The notes: a model not told the origin generated them from the letters alone. Shown: positions 20,277-32,460, counted from the stretch's first letter. The stretch is DNA of 64,000 nucleotides from Plasmodiophora brassicae (GCA_036867785.1 CP145410.1:1488001-1552000); one strand, 5' to 3'. A program made the numbers and translations.

Positions 20277-21261
20277 ATGCCGTATTTCTCTCCCAACACA
20301 AATATGTCGCTGACATACTCCACAAATATGGTATGGCACACTCGACCCCAGTCCCTACGCCAGCCAACCCGGACGTCAAGTTAACCAGCGACATCGCACC
20401 ACGCAGCGCACCAGACCAGCAACTGGCTACGCGGGAAAATCAACGCATCAACTACCGCGCTGCCGTTGGGCACGTCACATGGCTCACACACACACGCCCG
20501 GATATTGCGTATGCTGTCAGCGAAGTGTCCCGCTATGTCAGTAACCCCGGCCCCCAACACTTCGTTGCCCTCAAACGGATCCTGCGCTACCTCAACGGCA
20601 CTCGTGACTACGGCCTACTCTACCATCGTACACCAAATCAAACCGACCCTGTCCTCCAGGCGTACTCCGACTCTGACTGGGCTGGAGACCTTGACACTCG
20701 ACATTCCACCAGCGGCTACATTGTCTTCCTGAACGGCTGCCCCATCTCTTATAAGACACAAAAGCAACGTTCGACAGCCCTGTCGTCCTGTGAAGCGGAA
20801 ACGGTGGCATCCTCCCAAGCAGCGGCAGAGACAGTCTGGCTACGGTCTGTCCTCGGCGAAATTGGTTTTCCACAAACCCATCCGACGGACCTCTTCGTTG
20901 ACAACCAAGGTGCTATTGCCTTCGCCAACAACGCTGTGAACCACAGTAAGATGAAACACATCGACATCCGACACCGTTACGTCCGGGACCAAGTGGCTGA
21001 CGGCCAATTGCGAATCTCGTATGTGCGCTCCAGTGATAACCTCGCGGACATCTTCACCAAAGCCCTGGGAAAGATCAAGTTCGAGGAGCTCCGAGAGAGA
21101 ATCGGCTGCGTCAGACGACCATGTCCGGTCGAGGGGGGGAGTCAAGACACGCACCCTCAAGCCCTGGAACCTGGCAACACCCTCAAGTAGGATGCGGCCT
21201 CTGGTAACAGTCAGACACGTCCACTACCCCTCACGGGGAAATACACTTACTTAGTTATTAT
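20277..21261 (+). pseudogene. 5'-truncated Copia fragment (RT end and RNase H)
   Basis: The frame 20333-21190 reads Copia pol: HKYVADILHKYGMAHSTPV, GHVTWLTHTRPDIAYAVSE, YSDSDWAGDLDTRHSTSGY, STALSSCEAETVASSQAA, FVDNQGAIAFANN and NLADIFTKALG. A purine tract GAGGGGGGAG (about 21131) precedes LTR-like sequence to about 21261. Gag, protease, integrase and most of RT are missing. It is a different Copia family from the two copies at 23-39 kb. It interrupts the decayed Gypsy host between its RT and RNase H; exact edges and a target duplication are not clear. Confidence 0.78.
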
Positions 21262-22000
21262 GTGCCTTCAGACGCCCCGGGGCGGTGGGGGTCCGAGGCG
21301 TTCGTCCAGCTGAAGCAGCGTCGATCTGTCGGAAGGGCCATTCTGGCACATCCCGACTTCTCGTGTCCGTTCATCCTGCAGACGGATCGGAGCAAGTTGG
21401 CGTTCGGGGCCATTCTGTGTCAGCGCGATGATGAGGGTCACGAACGTCCGATCGGCGATCGCCTACATGTCCCGCAAGTGCCGGGGCGTAGAACGGCCTC
21501 TCGGCGAGGGGAAGCCATGTCGATCAAGCACGCGCTCCCACGTCGGAAGTGGCGATGCTTCGGAAGGAGATCACTTCGTGCTTGAGACCGACCACCGCCC
21601 ATTGGAATTCCTACGCAAGGAACAGGATGCCGCGCAGCTCTGAAGAGTTTGGGAGGCGCTGGAGCGTACGACTACACTCTGGGGTACAAGCCGGGAACTT
21701 CAATGACGAACGTGGACGCGTCGAGCCGCGTCGAGTATCGACACCACTCGGGCGAGGCCGTCGTCGATCCGGCACTCGTCGAGTCGGAGTCGGATGCGAG
21801 CGATATGGAGGCGGATCTGGACGACGATGATGACCTGGCGGACGTTGCGGAGGCGTTCGGTGTTCGAGCTGTCAACGTGACTGGCATCAGCGACTCTTGC
21901 GGGTGATGCCTCGTCCGATATGGTTGGTCTGAAAGACATGCACGACCTGGATGGCACCGACGAGAAGGATGAGGACGACCCGGTGGGCGGCCGGACGTCA

Positions 22001-22495
22001 GTTCAGTTCAGTTCAGTTCAGTTCAGTTCAGTTCAGTTCAGTTCAGTTTATGTGTGCTTCGCGCTTTTCACGCAGGCGCTTCGTTCTCGGGTCCGAGGAC
22101 CGAAGGGTCAACCAGCAGAACGCCAGCGTCACCCGGCCTGGCAGTGCCGGCCCATCACCTCTGTGCTAAGTTCATCGCGTCTGGACGATATCGGGACGGG
22201 ACTTGACTCGCTCGGAATTGCCGACTGCACTCTTTGCCGATCTACTTCGCCATACCGCCTATGTCGGGATGCTGACATACCCTTGTCTTGCGGGCCGTTC
22301 CTCTACCTCCCCAGTCGCTCAATCGAGACCCTTATTGCTCTGGCACTTTGGGCTGCCTGATCAGTAGATCACCCCTTCAACACTCGCAGCTGTTGGGTAC
22401 AGGACATTTTTTGGAGTTGTTCGTGCCTCGAACTGGGGACCTTGCGGTCCCACGACTGCTGCTGACCAACCAGGTCACTGGGGCAGCCCCCCTGC
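22001..22495 (-). mobile_element. tRNA-derived SINE, copy 1
   Basis: CCGGACGTCA flanks the unit (21991-22000 and 22496-22505). On the minus strand the head reads GCTGCCCCAGTGACCTGG, then GACCGCAAGGTCCCCAGTTC with an AGTTCGAGGCA B-box-like core, and the tail is a TGAAC repeat (seen as GTTCA repeats at 22001-22047). It shares its body with 46288-46770. It inserted into the decayed Gypsy. Confidence 0.8.
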
Positions 22496-22789
22496 CCGGA
22501 CGTCATTGGCCTACGGGAACGGCAACGTGCGTATCCGATCTTGGGACGCTTGATCGAGGAGAAGGAGCGGAACGAACCACTGAAGAGTCGATTGGCTGCG
22601 ACGACGATCTTGAACGAGGAAGGCGTCCTGATGAAAGTGCGGTCACCTCGTCGAGCTGCGGATGGCGAACGGCAAGTTCTGTCTGTGCCAGAGAGTGACC
22701 GTGGCAAGCAGCTGAAGAGAGCGCCTGACGATCCAGTCGCGGGGCACTGCGGCAAGGCAAGAACGATCCAGAACCTGCAGCAGGCGGCG

Positions 22790-23115
22790 TGTAGACAGGA
22801 CCGCCCCAACTAGGCCACGGGAGCAGCTGCTCTCGTGGCCTAGTTGGGCGGTCCGGTCTACAAAACATCTCACCGGGGAAGCTCAAGCCCCCCGACGATC
22901 GAGCGATGTCCGCCGCCTACCTGTGTAGACGACTCGCAGACCTGCTCTCGTGCCTGGCGCGTCCGTACTATCTACACATCCTCCCCAAAACTCTTCGTCT
23001 CTGCGGACTGCGAGGAGGCTCGAACTCCCGTCGGTGAGATGTTTTGTAGACCGGACCGCCCAACTAGGCCCGAGAGCAGCTGCTCCCGTGGCCTAGTTGA
23101 GCGGTCCGGTCTACA
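22790..23115. mobile_element. Palindromic element B (4-bp TSD GGCG)
   Basis: GGCG flanks it (22786-22789, 23116-23119), and removal restores integrase NLQQAFWPGM. Structure: near-perfect palindrome 22790-22862, a 182-bp spacer 22863-23044 with its own inverted ends (ACATCTCACCG / CGGTGAGATGT), and a second palindrome 23045-23115. Confidence 0.85.
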
Positions 23116-23279
23116 GGCGTTCTGGCCGGGCATGATCCGGGACGCGCGTCGATGCGTCAAACGTTGCCGAACATGCCAGCAGGCCAAATCTCGGGTAGGT
23201 GGTACCGTCGGAGCAAGGGCTGCGACAGGAGTTCGCCGACGACAACGTCCAGTTCCTGCCCTGGCATTCAGAGCACGTT

Positions 23280-23463
23280 TGTCGAACAATGTATCCACTA
23301 CGACCAGCAGCACATGCCTGCAGCACGTGAACGCCGTCACGCACTCCGCGACTCCGTGCCCGCCGGCGTTGGCAACCGTTACACCGTCGGCGACTACGTC
23401 GCCACTGTAACGTCCGCCGCACACGCCGTACGTAATACATTCACTCCATTATTGCCTTTCTCA
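23280..23463 (+). repeat. Copia copy 1 5' LTR
   Basis: 184 bp, TG...CA. Frames inside the LTR read through and explain several apparent ORFs shared by all four copies of this LTR. Confidence 0.92.
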
Positions 23464-23506
23464 GATTAACAGTCGTATAGGCGCAGGCGCTGAGCCTCTA
23501 CTCGCC

Positions 23507-26500
23507 ATGGCCGAGCGCCAGGCGACGCCTAACACGGATGACGACCCGCTGCGTCATCTGTCGCTCGAGGAGATCGACACCCGAATTGCCGAAGCGGAGG
23601 CAACGATCGCCAGGCAGGAGAAGATCGACCGTCTCCGTGTCCTGCAGCAGCAGCTGGCGCGTCCGACCAGCTGTCCATCGACCCCGGCCATGCCGATCAT
23701 CGCCGAGGCGCACAGCCGAAGCGACGCAGGCCGACTGCCCATGCCCAGTTCGACGGTACTCCCGACTCGTTCACGTCCTGGGTTCAGACAGCTGCACTCT
23801 GGTTTCGCAATCGTGGGTACGCGGACGTCATCGGGATCAACGAAGATGGCTCGCCGACTGCGACAACCGGTACGGCACACGACCCAGCTCTCGAGGCAGC
23901 CGCGCGCGAGATTCTACTCGTCCACATGCTGGACCACAAGATCGCGTCCGCGTTGTCTTTGTTTCAGGCAGGCTCGGCTGCCAAGTGCTGGCGCGTGCTG
24001 TTCCAGGCGTACAGCCCATCGTCGCTGGCATCGGTCGTGCGCGCCGTCCGCGACCTCGTCACGGTCCAGCACATGCCCGGCGAGTCGGTCGCCACGTACG
24101 CCGCCCGAGTTCAAGCAGCGGCTCATCGCGTCCGGTCGACGGTACCGACCGAGATGCTGTCCCTCACCGACGCATTGGTCGCCGTCCTCATCTTGGCCAA
24201 CGCATCATCCGATCTCGACGCCGTCGTCGCTGGCCTGCACAATCGTGCTCTGGACACGCTGCCCAGTGTCTCCGAGGTCGTCGGGTCGTTGACAAGCGAG
24301 GAGATCAGGGTCCAAGACGTGCGGGACCGACACGACGCGTTCCAAACGGCCAACCGCTCCAGTTGCGCCACATCGACGCGTCCCCGTGGACCACGACGCA
24401 ACGAGTCCTGCGTCTTCCATCCCGGATCCAAGCACACTAACGGCGAATGCACGCTGCAACGACACATCTGGTACCGCGACAGCAACGCGAAAACCAATAC
24501 ATCCTCACCAACGTCCAACGAGTATCCAACGTCTGGCGCTCATCCGGTCGATCCGGCGCCCGAACCGATGCGTGCTTTGTCGGCACGCCACGCCATCGAC
24601 GTGTACGCGAACTCAGTAGGCCTACTGGACTCAGCGTGTTCCACGACGATGACGCCCCTGCGCCGACATCTCAGCTGCTATCGCCAAGGCACCGGACCGG
24701 AAGTTGAGCTAGCCGATCTGTCGCGTACGACCACTTCCGGTCGAGGCGTGACGTCATTCGGCATGGATGTCCAGGCGACGAGTATCGATTCGCTGCACGT
24801 TCCCCGACTTGGCCAAGCGCTAGTATCAGTTGGCCAGCTCACCAGATCAGGTCACAAGATCGTGTTCGACGGCGATACCGCGAAGATCTACTCGGGGGCC
24901 AACTGGACGGCGCCCGTCGGTCAGCCAGTGGTCGTCAGTCAACGAGGACACGATAACCTGTACCGGATTCCATTATCCGCTCCAACCTCCGCGCCCGGCA
25001 CACTTCATTCCGCCCGAGTCTGCTCCTTGATCGCATTCAGCGTCTCATGCCGCGTCGCTAAGGTCACCGCCGCAGCTCCAGCTGTCTGGCACGCTCGAAC
25101 CGGCCACCTGGGTTACGGCAACCTGCGCATCCTGCACAAACGTTGTCGTGGCATGAAGTTCGACGGGCCAATCCCGAGGCCGCAAGATCGATGTCCATGC
25201 GCTGCATGTTTACTCGCCAAGGGCAAACGGTCATCATTCCCTCCCAGTACGTCGCGCGCGCGTCGTGTTGGCGATCTCGTCCATAGCGATCTGTCCGGAC
25301 GGTGGCCTGTCGTCGGTGTCGGCGGCTTTGAGTACTACCAGACCATGCTGGACGATTCCTCTCGGTACCTGTCCGTCTATCTGCTACGTCGCAAATCGGA
25401 GGCGCTCGACGTCATCAAGCACTATGACGCGCGTCTTCGCAACCAGGAAGGACGTGGTATCCGGACGTTCCAGACTGACGGTGGCGGCGAGTACAACTCC
25501 AAGGCGTGCGTCCTGTTCTACAACGAGTCCGGCATCCTGCACCGCAAATCTGTCCCGTACACGCCCGAGCAGAACGGCCGCGCTGAAAGCGTCAACTACA
25601 CGCTCTGCGGTATCGAAAGCTCAATCCGGTGCCACTCTCGCATGCCTGACTCCACGTGGCCCTGGTCGCTGTCCTACTCTGCGATACTGTACAACATCCA
25701 CCCGAGGTCAGTCCTTCCCGGGCGTCGCACATCGTTCGAGGCTGCTCGTCGCGCCCTACCTAACATCTCGGCCCTTCGTGTCTACGGTTGCGATGCCTAT
25801 GCCATGCGACCGCATCCAGCCACGAAGAAGCCGAGCAAGTTGGAGCCTCGTCGTGTTCGCGCTGTGTTTATCGGTTTCACGCCCGGCATGAAGGCTTGGC
25901 GGTTCTACGACGTGGACCGGGAAGACACGTTCGAGAGCACGACTGCCGAGTTCCTGGAGACCTCGTTCACATTTGGATTTGGAAGATCCAGCCCTGCTAG
26001 TTCATCATCAGCGCCACCGTCCAGTCCTGAGCCGAGCTCTACGCCGAACGTTGAGACGATCGTCCCGACGCCCGTCTCTTCCGACGCCGTCATGGCACCT
26101 CTACCATCGACGTCAGCATCCTCTCTCGCAGCATCCCCTCCCGAGCCTCCGTCACCTGCCGCTGCGTCATCGCCTTCCGAGATCGTCCGACCGTCGCGCT
26201 CACCGTCTTCTGATGACGTATCCACCGACGAAGATGATGATGACGCTGAAGGTGATCCCGACTACGAAGGTTCGGCGTCCAGCAACGACTCTCCCAACGA
26301 AGCTGCCGATCCCGACGTCCACGACAATTCCGATGCTGCTGATATCGTTGACCACAATGTCATCGATGTGCCACGCCCTCGCCGATCGAATCGTCGTCGT
26401 CAACCGCCTGGTGAATGGTGGAAGGCGCCGGAGGCGGCCAATCGTTCGTCGACACGGTGGTCCTCGACGGTCGACGCCTGGTTCCAGAATCCGACCCTAA

Positions 26501-27975
26501 CGTCCCCGACACAGCGCCCTCCTCGTCGCTCCCGCCGACTGATCCGGCATTGGCAGCAGGTTGAGGAGCGCCGTCTGATCGATCAGGCCATCAGGTCCAA
26601 CCGTCCGACATCTCGCGGCGCCGCTGCCAAGGCATGTCGAGCCAAGGTATCCGCCCCGATCGACCCAGCCCGACTACCACGACCCGACCTGTCGAAGCTG
26701 AACGCAACCGACATTCCCGTACCCAACTCAATGGCCGATGCCCTCTCATCACCTTTCGCTGGCCACTGGTGGGACGCCGCCGTCACCCAGATGGCAACAC
26801 TGGACGCCAAGGACACGTTCGGCCCGCTAATCGACCTGCCGAAAAGTAAGATCGCTGTTGGCGCCAAGTGGGGGTTCCGAGTGAAGTCCTCGCTCAGTGG
26901 CAACGGTGGCATCCGCAAGTTCACCGCCCGACTCTGTCCTCAGGGCTTCCGACAACGCCCCGGCATCGACTTCGACGATACGTTCGCGCCGACCGCCCGT
27001 GCCACCGCGTTCCTCGTTACGAGAAGCTCTCCACGATGGCCGAGATCACGGATCAAGGTGAACCGTCGACCCTGCTTGGCATGCGCATCCGACGCGAACC
27101 TGGCACCGGCGCCATCACCCTTGACCAAGCCGAGTACATCGAGAAGGTGTTGAGCGACTTCAACATGTCGCATTGTCATCCGGTCGACACGCCGCACCAG
27201 CCTGGCGTTCACCTATCAACGACAATGAGTCCACAAAGCGACCTCGACCGCGACGAAATGGCGACCAAGCCGTACCTCAAACTTATTGGCTGCCTGACAT
27301 GGCTCGCCCATCAATGCCGTCCCGACATCGCGTACATAACGAATGTACTGGCCCAATTCTCCTCGAATCCCGGCATCCAGCATTGGCGTGCGGGGCAACG
27401 CGTTCTTAAGTACCTCGCCGGCACCATGACGCACGGCATCCGATACGAACGCCAGCCCGAAGATCGTCTGATCGCATACGCCGACGCTGATTGGGCATCC
27501 GACCCTGACACGCGACGGTCGCGCTCCGGCCACATCATCCTGCTGGCTGGCGGCCCCGTGCACTGGCAGTCACGTCGCCAAGACCTGGGCGCAGTCAAAG
27601 TTAGCTTATCGTCCACACATGCAGAGATCAAGTCGCTGTGTGCTGTTACCCGCCGGCTGGCCTGGATCCGGTCATTCCTGACCGAAATCGGCTTCGCACG
27701 CTCCAGTCCGACGATCGTATACGAGGACAATCAAGGCGCGAAGGCCTGGTCAGGCTATCGTCGGATGGATGATCGCACGAAGGACATCGAGGTGCAGTTT
27801 CACTACACCCGGGAGGCCGTCGAGGCCAGTTTGATTGTCGTCCACAAGTGCCCGTCCGCCGAGATGGCTACAGACTACCTGACGAAGCCCGCTCTCAGCA
27901 CCTCATATCATGCGAACCTGCTCCTGGCCGTCATCATCGACACAAGTCCCAGGCCGTGTGCTGCTGGAGGGGGCG
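23507..27975 (+). pseudogene. Copia copy 1 gag-pol, inactivated
   Basis: The ATG at 23507 opens MAERQATPNTDDDPLRHLS. Compared with copy 2, one A is missing near 23742 (CCCAGTTCG for CCCAAGTTCG), shifting gag. Downstream the frame holds a gag capsid (MLDHKIASALSLFQAGSAAK), protease LLDSACSTTMTP, the pre-integrase WHARTGHLGYGNLRIL, and integrase with FQTDGGGEY and PEQNGRAESVN. At about 27020 roughly 355 bp present in copy 2 are absent, removing RT from VDWVAAYLNAD to VHTDDGLL, including the catalytic aspartates, and shifting the frame again. RNase H (YADADWASDPDTRRS) follows to the 3' LTR. The copy cannot make RT. Confidence 0.9.
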
Positions 27976-28159
27976 TGTCGAACAACGTATCCACTACGAC
28001 CAGCAGCACATGCCTGCAGCACGTGAACGCCGTCACGCACTCCGCGACTCCGTGCCCGCCGGCGTTGGCAACCGTTACACCGTCGGCGACTACGTCGCCA
28101 CTGTAACGTCCGCCGCACACGCCGTACGTAATACATCCACTTCATTATTGTCCTTCTCA
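27976..28159 (+). repeat. Copia copy 1 3' LTR
   Basis: 184 bp, matches 23280-23463 with a few substitutions. Directly followed by Helitron coding sequence. Confidence 0.92.
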
Positions 28160-30655
28160 TTCGAGACATACGCGTATGAAAGCAGGGTTGCCGACGCGTG
28201 ATAACGCAACGTAAAGCATCCCGTGTCCGAATACTGGCATTGGCAGGTATACACCAACGCGCCCTGTTATTGTCTGTCCCTGCGCCTTCGATATGGTTAC
28301 TGCGAAGCCGAGTCGGATTGGAAACTGCAGCCTCGTGAACTTGATTGCCAGTCGAGATTCGTCGTTGGGTGCGAACGTGATCCGAGGTAGGAATGCAGTG
28401 TTACCCGTATAGGGACCTGTGACGATGCGAACGTGGAGTAGGTGCCGTTGTTGCCCCAGTAGGATGACGCGTATGCCGTTCTGCAGTCCTGGCGTCCCAA
28501 GCATATTACGAAGGAGAATGTAGATGCATCCCACTTTCAGGGGGATCCGATACGGAGGCATTTCAGGGTTGGGAGTCTGGATACATGGGTACAGGTACTC
28601 CGAAAGTCTTGTGTGTCGTTTTCCCCCCGGTAGAAGGTTCGCAGCCATTCCGGAAGTGGCGCAGACGATCGACTTTTGGTGTTGCAGTGCTTGCCGGAGG
28701 ATGAGCGTGCGAATGGGGAACGTCTTGCCGCAGCCTCCGCCAGCCTGCAAGTAATAGATGTGCCCAGAGCGGGTATCAATCGACTCGCTGATCTCGTCAT
28801 AGAGGATGCGCTGGTCACGGTTGAGCGTGGAAACATCGGCTTCAAGCTGGTGCCGCAGCTGTTCCATAGTGGTATTGGGGTAAGTCGTCAACAGGTATTG
28901 CGTAAACAGCCGGTCAACGTTGTCATTGTCATCGTCCGCAATGGAAGGCAGTCCATATTGGCGAAGGTCACCGCTTCGTCCTGCAGACTGAAGCATGGAT
29001 TTGACGTAACAGTCATTGTCAGTGCATGGAACAACACGTTGCGGAGGGTTGCGTCCAGACCGTTGGTTTCTGGAGAAGGCGAAATCGGCGGACAGAGCAT
29101 CTCGAAATGTTTGCCAGAACAGCGTCGCGTTGGTCAAGCGACGACTGAGCAGGATGGTGACAAACAGGTTGCGTAGGGCTGTTGGAGTAGCGTATGTGGA
29201 TGCCTCTGCCATGCACTCGATCCAGTCAGTATCATTGCGGCATAAATTACGCGCGATGGCTGCGTCCTGGAACGTGTCATATCGGTGGCCGTTGAAATGC
29301 AGGAGAAATTCGAATGATGGTACACGCGGAACACGATGCAGTAGAAGTCTAAGGTAGTACAATTCACCTTGGGCAGGTAAAATATTGTACAGTCGGGATA
29401 CGACGGTAGCGTTGCGACGGGACCGTCGGGTCCACGTTCTCGTCGATGTGTTCCACCTGTACCATAGAGGCATCTGGGCATACGTCAAGTCAGTTGCAGG
29501 GGGCCCGCCGTTGAGCATTTCATGTGGCAAGGGATTCCCTGTTTCGTGCTGGACGGTATCAAAAGACGATGTCAGCTTGCGGTCGTTGACATATTGCTCG
29601 CGTCCCAGCAGGTGTACGGGAAGGATCTCACAACTGTGCGAGCTGTCATGCATAGGGATGCCGAACAGGCGCCAAGCGGCTTCGCTGGAACTGAGGTAGC
29701 GCGCGTCCTGAAACAGGTCGATCTCATTTTGATGATCAGGATTGTCGGGATCCCCCATAATGCTGCGAAAAGATGTCCGATCAGTGCCCTTGTGCATATA
29801 CATGAAAAGGTATTTGATCGCCGAATGCGTAGTGATGATTTCGACGTTAATATGGCAGTTCAGCCTGAGCAGGAGATAGGGATTGTAAGGTACGACCTGC
29901 GAGTTGTTGTAGGTCGTGCCGGTTGCCGACGTAAACGTTTCGCCACCGTGCGAGGGATGGCGTCGTCGATATTGGTCTCCTATTTCGTTCAGATCCAGCG
30001 TCGTCATGGGGGAGAACTGTTTGGGGAACCCCCGCCGACATTTGCCAGCGGCGTCCAAACATCGGTCGGCTCTGCACGTGTGCAGCATGTGTCTGGTGAC
30101 GAGGTCGCGCAACCGAGCATTGGAAGGGGGTGGAATTTCTGCACTCACGTATCTGTCATAGTCGTGAATATTAAGTCGTTGTGATAGCCAGAGCAGCATG
30201 TGGATGTGTGGCAATCCGCGCTTTTGGAATTCCACGACGTATACATACCCAAGGTATGTGCCGAATTGCCCCTTGACGATTGCAATTAGGCGCCGGACCT
30301 TCATCCTGAACACGCGAGCGACGATATCCGGGCGATCGTAATGCCGCTGCCCGGGTCGCAGAGACGACCGAACCTCCTTCCAATCAGGGTTTGCCGTCAT
30401 CGTTATGAGGAATGCAGGAGGGCCCAATTGCTCTTTCATAGCGCAGGTGTTGAGGTAGCGCTGGAACATGTTCCTCGGGCCACCGATGAAGCTAGGCGGT
30501 AGACGAACGAAGCGATCTCGATTGGCATTCATGTCGAGGTTGTGTGGCTCGTCATTCCGCAGTGACCCGTTGGGAACATGCTGATGACGCTCAATGTATC
30601 GGAGTCGTTCGGTCTCCACCTTGTAATACATGTCGCATGTGACGACCGAACACGA
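28160..30655 (-). pseudogene. Helitron Rep-helicase, truncated and internally deleted
   Basis: The minus frame (about 830 residues) is a rolling-circle Rep joined to a PIF1 helicase. Rep has the HUH motif in GLPHIHMLLWL and a catalytic-tyrosine segment YLFMYMHKG. The helicase has Walker A AGGGCGKT, then jumps after GKRHTRLSEYL to the C-terminal motifs FAVTISKAQGQT and HGMLYVALSRV. The several hundred residues between, with the Walker B and middle motifs, are missing. The N-terminus is cut by an LTR at 30656 and the C-terminal end by a Copia LTR at 28159. No Helitron termini are visible. It is non-functional. Confidence 0.88.
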
Positions 30656-30780
30656 TGAGTCAACCACACGGATTGACCGACTGAGGTCGGTCCGCGCCGT
30701 GGACGTTTATTGTACCTAGTGCGCTACGAAGGAGCCCAATTTGGTGCCGGCTGAGTCGCCAACACGACTCAGTCGTGACA
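30656..30780 (-). repeat. 3' LTR of the deleted Gypsy-3-like element
   Basis: 125 bp, TGTCACGACTGAG to GTTGACTCA on the minus strand. It keeps AATAAA and the GACCGAC/GTCGGTC hairpin of Gypsy-3. The opposite LTR is not found. Confidence 0.8.
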
Positions 30781-32460
30781 TAATAGTCCCCTTTTAGCCG
30801 CACCGGGAACGGGCTGCGGGCTTGTCTGGGTGGAAGCATTTGGTGAGGCCTAGCAAGAACTGCTTCATCATTAGGCGACAGTCTGTACTCCAGTCGACGA
30901 GTCAGGGCGTCAGGTGTCCAATGAACGAAATCAACTTCGCTAAGGAATTGGAGTGAACGAATCTGTCGTCGATGTAGCTTGTGGGCAAACGCACGTGTGG
31001 CGGCGTCCAGGAACATGAGATCGAGGTTGAGAAACGCGATCGAGGTTGATGAGGCCTGGTCATCCTCTAGCGTAGCAAAAGGTGCAAAGAAGGACTCGGC
31101 GGGCGCATTCAAGGGCGGGAGCTCCGCAGAGGCGCTCGTACACAGCTGTGCTATTGGAAAATACGGCCACCCAACTAGGATCCAGGTCAGGGCGACAAAG
31201 GTTGCGAACATCAGAAGATTGAGGCTGTGGCCGTCTCGGAAGCCATCATTGGAGGAGGCGGCGGGGGCGGCGGGAGAGGCCGTCTGGCCCCTCGTCGCAC
31301 GGGGCCCCAGTTCCGGAAGGAGGACATAAGGGGCGTGGACTCGGAGCCTGAACGGGGCAATGATAAGAGATCGGCGCGGCTGGGGGCAGCAGTATCATTG
31401 AAGGCGGCGACCCCCGGGATGCTACCATAATCGAATGCGGAAGGGCGCGGCAACGTTTCAAGTGATTCAGCTGAAGGGATGGCACACGCAGGCGCAGGAA
31501 CGCTTCGTGCAGGAGGTGAGACCCCAGCTGAGAGACTATCCCCGCGCTTAACTGTTGCAAATGGTCCCGCCGAAGAGACGAAGGACCCAGACTCATGGAC
31601 GTCTCCTGTACGGCGTGACATCCCCACGAGGGTATCTCCGCGGCGCTGTAGGCGGCGCTGACGCCAATCGATATCTGGGTTTGTATCCGCCAACCAAGGC
31701 AGCCCAAGAATGACAGGGTGTTGAGGCGAGTGGATCATGTTCAGGACGACGTCGCTGTCGAAACATCCGTCGACGGTAGCACGTAACGGGACGGTTTCCT
31801 GAGTTACTGGAGACAGGTGTCGCCCGTCGATGACGCGAACAGGAATGGCACGCGATTTAGAGCGAACCGGTATTTCGTGGTGACGACAGAACGACCAGTC
31901 GATGAAGTTGGAAGTCGCACCACAGTCTAACAGGGCGAATGTGTTGACACGGCGTGAGCCGATAACGAGGCATACCGATACCAACAGATGCGGTATTGAG
32001 GGAGACGTCATAAGGAACAGATCAGTGACGTGGAGAGGGTTGCCGAACCGCTCGGGACACAGCGATGAGCGGTGGCCAACCTTACGACAGTGCGGGCACG
32101 GTGGCCTCTTCGGGCAGGACGCAATAAAATGCCCAACTTCGCGACAATAGTGGCAAGCCAGGGGTTGTGTCCTTGCATCACCGCCAGCGTTGATGGCGGC
32201 GATTGGGTATTTCGACTCAAGATGAGCCGCCATCTCGAGAATTTTGTCGTAGTCTCTGAAGTTGTACAAGAACAGCGCTTCGGAGAGCGCAGGGTTCAGC
32301 GAGAGGCGGAACTTTTCCGCCAAGCGGGCCGGATTGAGTCTGTACAATGGGTCAAGTCGTTGAAGGTCCTTGTACAAGCGTTGGAATGCCAGTGCGTGGT
32401 GAGCGACACCTGCAGTCTGCTTCAGGTCAATACCCGCGCACCTGCTTCCTGAATGCTGCG
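30656..32460 (-). pseudogene. Internally deleted Gypsy-3-like element
   Basis: The minus strand reads a gag end (LYKDLQRLDPLYRLNPARL) with zinc knuckles CHYCREVGHFIASC and CPHCRKVGHRSSLC, protease [12 protein letters not shown], then after a 1-nt frameshift near 31215 a hydrophobic helix MFATFVALTWILVGW. It then jumps to the end of RNase H (FLSEVDFVHW, DALTRRLEYRLSPND) and directly to the LTR. RT, integrase and chromodomain are gone. Confidence 0.85.

Larger units (their letters stand above)
13750..23279 (+). pseudogene. Decayed Gypsy copy split by later insertions
   Basis: Collinear pol pieces run through this span: RT 13750-13979 (FSAFDLTSGCWQVPVAE, MPFGLKCAPATF, VYMDDV); RT/RNase H 19951-about 20276 (VFSQTLDQHFNRITRVFERL, FLGLAGYYSHLIRRFAEIS); RNase H 21262-21990 (ILAHPDFSCPFILQTDRS, FVLETDHRPLEFL, YKPGTSMTNVDASSR); integrase zinc domain 22496-22789 plus 23116-about 23200 (AGHCGKARTIQNLQQ joined to AFWPGMIRDARR and CRTCQQAKSR). 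Removing each inserted element and one duplication copy restores the reading across the gap, for example NLQQ-AFWPGM. Frameshifts elsewhere show it was already decayed. It acts as the oldest layer of this nest. Confidence 0.8.
23280..28159 (+). mobile_element. Copia copy 1 (two LTRs, disabled pol)
   Basis: LTRs of 184 bp (23280-23463 and 27976-28159) start TGTCGAAC and end TTCTCA and differ at about five positions. The left flank is ACGTT (23275-23279) but the right flank is TTCGA, so the ends do not form a duplication; ACGTT instead flanks the 3' end of copy 2. The primer site region is GATTAACAGTCGTA right after the LTR, and the purine tract is CTGGAGGGGGCG before the 3' LTR. Confidence 0.92.

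Noticed and set aside
21999-22047. (GTTCA)n as telomeric repeat
   Set aside because: It is short, internal, and is the tail of a SINE flanked by a target duplication.
28000-28170. Apparent ORFs of 70-90 codons repeated at 23.3, 28.0, 33.5 and 38.9 kb
   Set aside because: They are readings of the 184-bp Copia LTR on both strands, not genes.
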